From Argentina anserina (taxonomy: Eukaryota > Streptophyta > Magnoliopsida > Rosales > Rosaceae): a stretch of DNA of 64,000 nt. The notes below the pieces were generated by a model, which did not search any database, was not told the DNA's origin, and saw only the letters and a program-made list of their open reading frames with translations. The DNA is taken from the NCBI RefSeq assembly GCF_933775445.1, contig NC_065877.1, forward strand, positions 11,222,001-11,286,000, read 5' to 3'. Shown one piece after another: positions 59,118 through 64,000 of the stretch (position 1 is its first letter; the number at the start of each line of letters is the position of its first letter). The position numbers and the translations under genes are program-made.

Positions 59118-59579
59118 ATGGCAAACAGTGAGGAACAGAAATTCCAAGTTAGAAAGTTAGAGCTCTCGGATAAAAGCAAGGGCTTTATAGAACTACTGCG
59201 ACAGCTAACCACTTGTGATTCTGTGTCTGACAAAGACTTCGAAGATCAATTCATGGAGCTTCAGTCCCGTGCTGAAGACCATCAGGTGTTTGTTATAGAA
59301 GATGATCGCTCTGGGAAGATTGTTGCAACTGGGAGTGTGTTCATTGAAAGGAAGTTTATAAGGAACTGTGGTAAAGTTGCGCATATTGAAGACGTTGTGG
59401 TTGACTCCAATGCTCGTGGATTGCAGTTAGGGAAGAAAATTCTTAATTCCCTCACGAATTATGCTCATTCTGTGGGATGTTACAAGGTGATACTTGATTG
59501 CAGTGTTGATAATAAAACATTCTATGAGAAATGTGGCTACAAGCAGAAAGAAATTCAGATGGTGAAGTACTTTATTTGA
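59118..59579 (+). CDS. GNA1: Glucosamine 6-phosphate N-acetyltransferase
   Basis: A GNAT-fold enzyme that acetylates glucosamine-6-phosphate with acetyl-CoA, a step towards UDP-GlcNAc for N-glycans and GPI anchors. Single coding exon, 153 aa, normal plant length. Recognisable parts are FIELLRQLTTCDSVSDKDFE, VFVIEDDRSGKIVATGSVFI, GKVAHIEDVVVDSNARGLQL (motif A, with the RGLQLGKK acetyl-CoA loop) and the C-terminal NKTFYEKCGYKQKEIQMVKY. ATG 59118 was chosen over an in-frame upstream GTG. A 5'UTR intron is likely at 58365-59089 (GAG|GTAATT to TTTCAG). Confidence 0.95.
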   Translation: MANSEEQKFQVRKLELSDKSKGFIELLRQLTTCDSVSDKDFEDQFMELQSRAEDHQVFVIEDDRSGKIVATGSVFIERKFIRNCGKVAHIEDVVVDSNARGLQLGKKILNSLTNYAHSVGCYKVILDCSVDNKTFYEKCGYKQKEIQMVKYFI

Positions 59580-60457
59580 TAAGTGTTTTGATCTTCAGAG
59601 TTTGTTCTAGGACTATACTTCTGAGTAATGATGATCTGATAACTTTACCCTAATTAACATCATCATGTAATGAAGAGAATATGAGTTGCCAAGATGGGAT
59701 ATGACTGATAATTCTCTGTTTTCATGTTCTTCTAGTCTCCTTTAAGTCTTTAACCTTGTGAAAGAGTTGGAAGTGAAAGCTCCAATGTTATAAACAATCG
59801 CTATGGCCATATCTATCAAACTAATGATGTATTTTGGTAGTTTTATCAATTGTTTGATTTTGGTCATTCTCTCACAACTATTATGGTACATTGGTACCAG
59901 TATGCATTTTTCATACACTGCACCATGGCAAAACACGACAACTTCTGCTGGTGCAAAATCTTGAGCCTCATTTTCAGGAATGAGTTGGGATTAAGTTAGG
60001 TTGACATTTGATTTTTCTCAATCTGGCGAAAAAACATGTTCTACCATGTCATACACTCCTACTTCTTTTGTGAATTGAACTCACAACCTCACAAATAAAA
60101 TTATCTTGAGGTTATAAATGAGATTTCTTTTTCTTTTTCATCAAGGCTCAAAGTGAAGCAGATGGATGCTTCTGAAAAATAAATAAAAAGGCAAATTAAC
60201 AATTCATGCCACGTGGTAGAAGATAATTGGTGTATTCGGTTATGAGACTCTCATCCTCTTTTACATTACAAACTCGCTTTTCACCAGAAAATGGTATCTC
60301 AGTCCCAACCTTTTAACGAACGCCTTCCCAGAACTTAGCTAACCCTAACTCTAAACCCTTCTAATCCCAATTCCCATTTCATCATTTCCATATGAAAGCC
60401 ACGGTCTTTTTATATCATTAGAAATTTCAATTTCGATCTTTTTTCTTCAAAGAAGAA
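59580..60457. other. GNA1 3' flank and promoter of the syntaxin-like gene
   Basis: Probable GNA1 3'UTR followed by AT-rich DNA. A CACGTGG motif lies at about 60210. No gene is seen. Confidence 0.4.
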
Positions 60458-63400
60458 ATGGCTTCGGGTTTGCACCAATGGGAATCAGACCCTCTTTTTT
60501 CAGCAGCTGAAGTTGTTCAAGATTCCGCTGACAGGTTCATTTCTTCTTCCCTTTTCATTTTAATTCAAAGTTCCAAGTTTTTCTCTTGCTTTTGGAAACC
60601 ATAAAGAACCTTGCTTTGAATTTTCTTTAGATGAAAAACCAATCAGAAAATACCTGAAAAGCTCATAACTTTAGAGATTTTTCATTTCTAGTAACTTGGT
60701 GAGTTTTGTACGAATCGTGGTGCATGAATATTTGATTTCCTGAATTGTTTTATTTGAGGTTGTTGCTTTTGTTTTTGGAAGATACATTGTCTTTCACAAT
60801 TGGGGAACTATACCCTTCTGATCCGTAATGTTGATTTCTAGAGATAACAAATCATAAGATGTTCATTCATGTATATACTTATATATTAGTTCGTTTGAGG
60901 TATTGTTCTACTTGGTTCTTCTAGTTTTCGCATTATATGAAATTTCTTATGATTGTGCATTATTTGTAATTAAGGATTTTTGTGTTTTTGTGGTGTTTAT
61001 TGTAGGATGGAATCGATTTTCCGGTTTCTTCTGCATGAGCTGGGTCTTGTTCAAGATGACTTTCCGGACCCAAAGTTGCATGCTTCGATAGATTATCATA
61101 AACGTGAGCTTGCAACAACACTTGAAACGGCAAAGTGGCAGGTGGTAATTTTTGTCATTGTCAACTCTTTATTTCTTGAGTTCTTTTGTTTTATTTATGC
61201 TAAGTTAGGTTTTAGTGACTCTGTCATGCCAGTTGGAAGATTTTGAAAGAGCAGTCAGCTTTTCGGCTATGACAGGCAAATCCCATATAAGGGGGGATGT
61301 AATTTCAAGGCACAAGCAATTTATCAGAGCCATTAGGGAACAAATAGCTTATGTGGAGAAGAGCCTGGAGGGGAAATCAATAGGAGAGCTAGTGAGAAAT
61401 ACAGAATGGGTCAAGTTAAATGAACAAGATAGAGATGGGCTGGCATTGTTTCTTTCGGGGGGAAATTTCAAACAGCACTCTGATTCTTATGATGGAGAAG
61501 ACAGTAATATCCTGAGAAGTTTTTTTGATCCAACCACATCATCTAGTGCTAAAGACAGTACTTCTGGGATTGTTGAGCAGAAAAGCAAAGAAGTTGAGAC
61601 TTTTAGTAGGAATGGAGTAGTGCATGTGGACCATAATATTAATTCTAGGAAGGAGAACTACTTGAGGAAAGTTAGTTCTTCTCCTAATACGAGGTCAGGT
61701 TTTGAATTTACAGAGACCTCTTGTAATAGAAATCGTGAAGGTGGTAGTTGGGATCTGGAGGCTGATGAAGCCAAAGCAGAAAGCTTCTTATGCAAGAACA
61801 AGTTGAGAGGTGTCTGGAGCAGAATAAATCCATATAGGTACTTGAGTAACATATGGACTCTATATGGGAGTAGGGTCACTAGGAATTATACAAAGAGATT
61901 TAAAGATGGAGAAGAACAAAGTCATTCACCATCATCTGTTGATGTAACTCATGCTCCCCAGGTAATAAGATTGCTTGTAGTGCCAAATGATAATTTTGTT
62001 CTCTTGGATATAGCTAAGAGCCTAAGGTTAGTTAAAGCCAGGAAAATTCCAGGCCAGTATTCTGGGCCCACTATGGGAAAAAATTGTCATGTTCCTGATT
62101 TTCTTCAAATAAAAAGAAAAATACTAACAAGGGTGGAAAGGTCTGGCTCTACGGCCTATGTGCAATAGTTTCTGGATATAGGAAACAAGAAACTTAAATC
62201 TCTTTGTAAAAGGCTTTTATGAGATATCAAACCAAATTTTTTAAAAAAAAATTGTGCCAAAAAAATACTTTTTGTAAAAGACTCTTATGGAACCTATAAT
62301 TTGGAGCTTTGGAGCTTCTCCAGCAGAATTTTGAAATGTACATTTCCGATGGAAATACTGTTTTGGGTAAGCTCCACCAACTGGACTCTGATATGATGGA
62401 TTCATGGACGTATGACATACTTAATCAAACTTTTTAACAAACGTTTCATGGACTCTAATACAGTGATGCACTATATTTCTTGTTATTCTTCATTCTACTA
62501 GGAAGGTTCTGCTTATGTGAATGCTGGAAGTAAATGGCAAAATTAAGGAAAGAAAAAATGGTCACAGATAAATGAGTTTATACAGTTGAATAAGTATCAT
62601 GGCTTGCACAATAAATGATTCTACTAGTAGGCAGCTCTTTTTCTTACTCTTGAAATTAGTATCCAAGAATCAAGTTTACTTTCCTAAAAAGTAAAGAGAC
62701 CCTTTAGGTTTTTGATGTCATGTCCATATTCTTTGGTAAACTATTGAGATAATATTAAGGCATTACAAGCTTCTTTGTTTCTGTCAGAGTTTAAGATTAA
62801 TATGTCGTATGATGCAAGGTTATCTCTGATTCAGCTTGATGTTCTGAATCGTGGATAACTTGGTCTTGGTGTGACGAATCAATCTTCAGCCGAAATTCTT
62901 AGGTGTTTGCTTGTATCTGGCAGGGCCATCAGTGGATGTGGGTAGCCAATGGTTACGGAAATTTCAATGTATTACTGGTGCAGTTTCGAACAAAGATTAT
63001 GCATTTGCAGACCTGGGTTGGTGTAATTAGGGCAAGATACCAAAGATCACCTTATCGCATCCAAGTCCAGAGATATGCTGTTCTGTTGGTTTTGATAATT
63101 GTATTGGGGATCTTTACGTTTGGTAAGAAAATATTCACTTTTAGTTACGTTAATTTTTATATTAAAAAAAAAGGTGTCAAATAATATTTATTTTATATAA
63201 TGAACTGTAAGTTTTGAAATAAAACTAATGTATTGTTAGTCACAGCAAATTTATGTAACCAAGTGATTATCATGCTACCACTTTGCTCACTGCATCTGCT
63301 ATGCTACGATGACATCAGTTTTCTTTATAGCAAGAATGCATGTAGAAATGGTTTCACTATAACCAGCCTATATTGACTTACATTACACGTGCTTATATAG

Positions 63401-63540
63401 AAACACCATATGAAATAGATTATTTTAAAGATATTACCCTGGAATCATAATCATCATTTTTAGAAACTGTTTAATTTTCTCTAAATACAGGTTATTGATA
63501 TACTCTTCGTGCAGGTACTTTGGTGTCTCATCTTGTTTAA
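60458..63540 (+). CDS. Syntaxin-6 N-domain (t-SNARE-like) membrane protein
   Basis: Five exons: 60458-60534, 61006-61141, 61233-61961, 62924-63122 and 63515-63540, giving 388 aa. The N-terminal ~110 residues form a syntaxin-6 N-terminal helical domain (WESDPLFSAAEVVQDSADR ... RAVSFSAMTGKSHIRGDVIS). A long polar middle part follows. The C-terminus is a single hydrophobic anchor (YAVLLVLIIVLGIFTFG) ending TLVSHLV. I see no complete SNARE coiled-coil, so a role in vesicle traffic is inferred from the N-domain and the tail anchor. Exon 4's start is the least certain: TGGCAG|GGC at 62924 is in phase, and GGTGCAG|TTT about 60 bp further in is also possible. If intron 3 is retained, the frame stays open to 62168 and gives a soluble form. 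Confidence 0.82.
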
Positions 63541-64000
63541 ACATTGGTTTGTCGGGTCTGTACACTCTAGGGTCTTCTTTGTCAGTTCAGTCATGGGATT
63601 GACTACTATTTCCAGCATCCGACTGTTGTAACTTGTTTAGATGCAGTTACCCACATCAGTCCTCAAAGGAAGTGTGAATTCATGGGGCATTTGATATATG
63701 TAAATATCCTTTGAATATTCTTTCATGTCCAGCGTTGGTATGGAAAGCCTTTGACATTCAGGGCCAGTGTCCTACTATGGTTTCCAGCGTCTTGATTACC
63801 TTTTACGTTTAGGCCTCGTATGGTTTTCTGAATTGAAAGGAATGGAAATAAATTCCTTCCTCTTTCCATTGTCATGAGAAATTTGAATTCCCATTAAATT
63901 TCTTTTCTTGTGTTTGGAAAGACCAACGAATGTAAAGAAAAACCCTATAAGTTTACCCAGAATACCCTTGTGTCTAATAAGTTGAAAGTTATGATGGGAA
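63541..64000. other. 3' flank, then a probable transposon terminus cut by the window edge
   Basis: From about 63812 the sequence GGCCTCGTATGGTTTTCTGA, followed by AAAGGAATGGAAATAAATTCC, has the look of plant MITE ends that start GCCTCGTTTGGT. The other end lies outside, so the class is not determined. Confidence 0.35.

Overview
This is nuclear DNA from a flowering plant. The genes are intron-rich with GT-AG introns. The window holds a plastid FtsZ2, a DYW-class PPR protein, a BIC-type cryptochrome inhibitor, mitochondrial proteins encoded in the nucleus, and many class II transposon remnants. The proteins look like those of a core eudicot. A rosid, perhaps Rosaceae, is my guess, but the sequence alone does not prove it.

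Layout. (1) 1-13 kb: the first two exons of mitochondrial ISCA1 (minus strand) run off the left edge. ISCA1 is divergent from the first of two tandem POLYCHOME/GIG1 (UVI4/OSD1-type) APC/C-inhibitor genes, at 966-2780 and 10616-12607. The two copies share promoter G-boxes, a 5'UTR intron, a coding intron and an array of 3'UTR hairpins. A 2.4-kb non-autonomous hAT element with an 8-bp target duplication lies between them. (2) 13-20.4 kb: seven-exon plastid FtsZ2, convergent with an intronless DYW PPR gene. (3) 20.4-40.8 kb: a gene-poor, transposon-rich stretch. It holds a Harbinger-like element, an element with 56-bp inverted ends, a solo-LTR-like unit, and a 5.1-kb decayed hAT transposon inserted into a GTCACACC minisatellite. 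(4) 40.8-46.1 kb: a BIC-like gene and the ten-exon CIAO1/CIA1 gene. (5) 47.7-54.5 kb: QCR9 (complex III), two broken NHL/LEA2 genes and RPL10A. QCR9 and RPL10A each carry a related hAT-like insertion in an intron. (6) 55.8-63.6 kb: ISCA2 (minus), divergent from GNA1 (plus), then a syntaxin-6-N-domain protein.

Three iron-sulfur assembly genes lie in this one window: ISCA1 and ISCA2 (mitochondrial A-type carriers) and CIAO1 (cytosolic targeting). QCR9 is also mitochondrial. This is probably chance linkage.

I found no clearly new biological system. The most unusual features are the conserved 3'UTR hairpin arrays of the two cell-cycle inhibitors, the GC-AG intron of RPL10A, the pair of related intronic hAT-like insertions, and the duplicated promoter and first exon in the large hAT element. 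Exon boundaries were placed by hand from splice signals, reading phase and recalled family sequence. No alignment or expression data were used.
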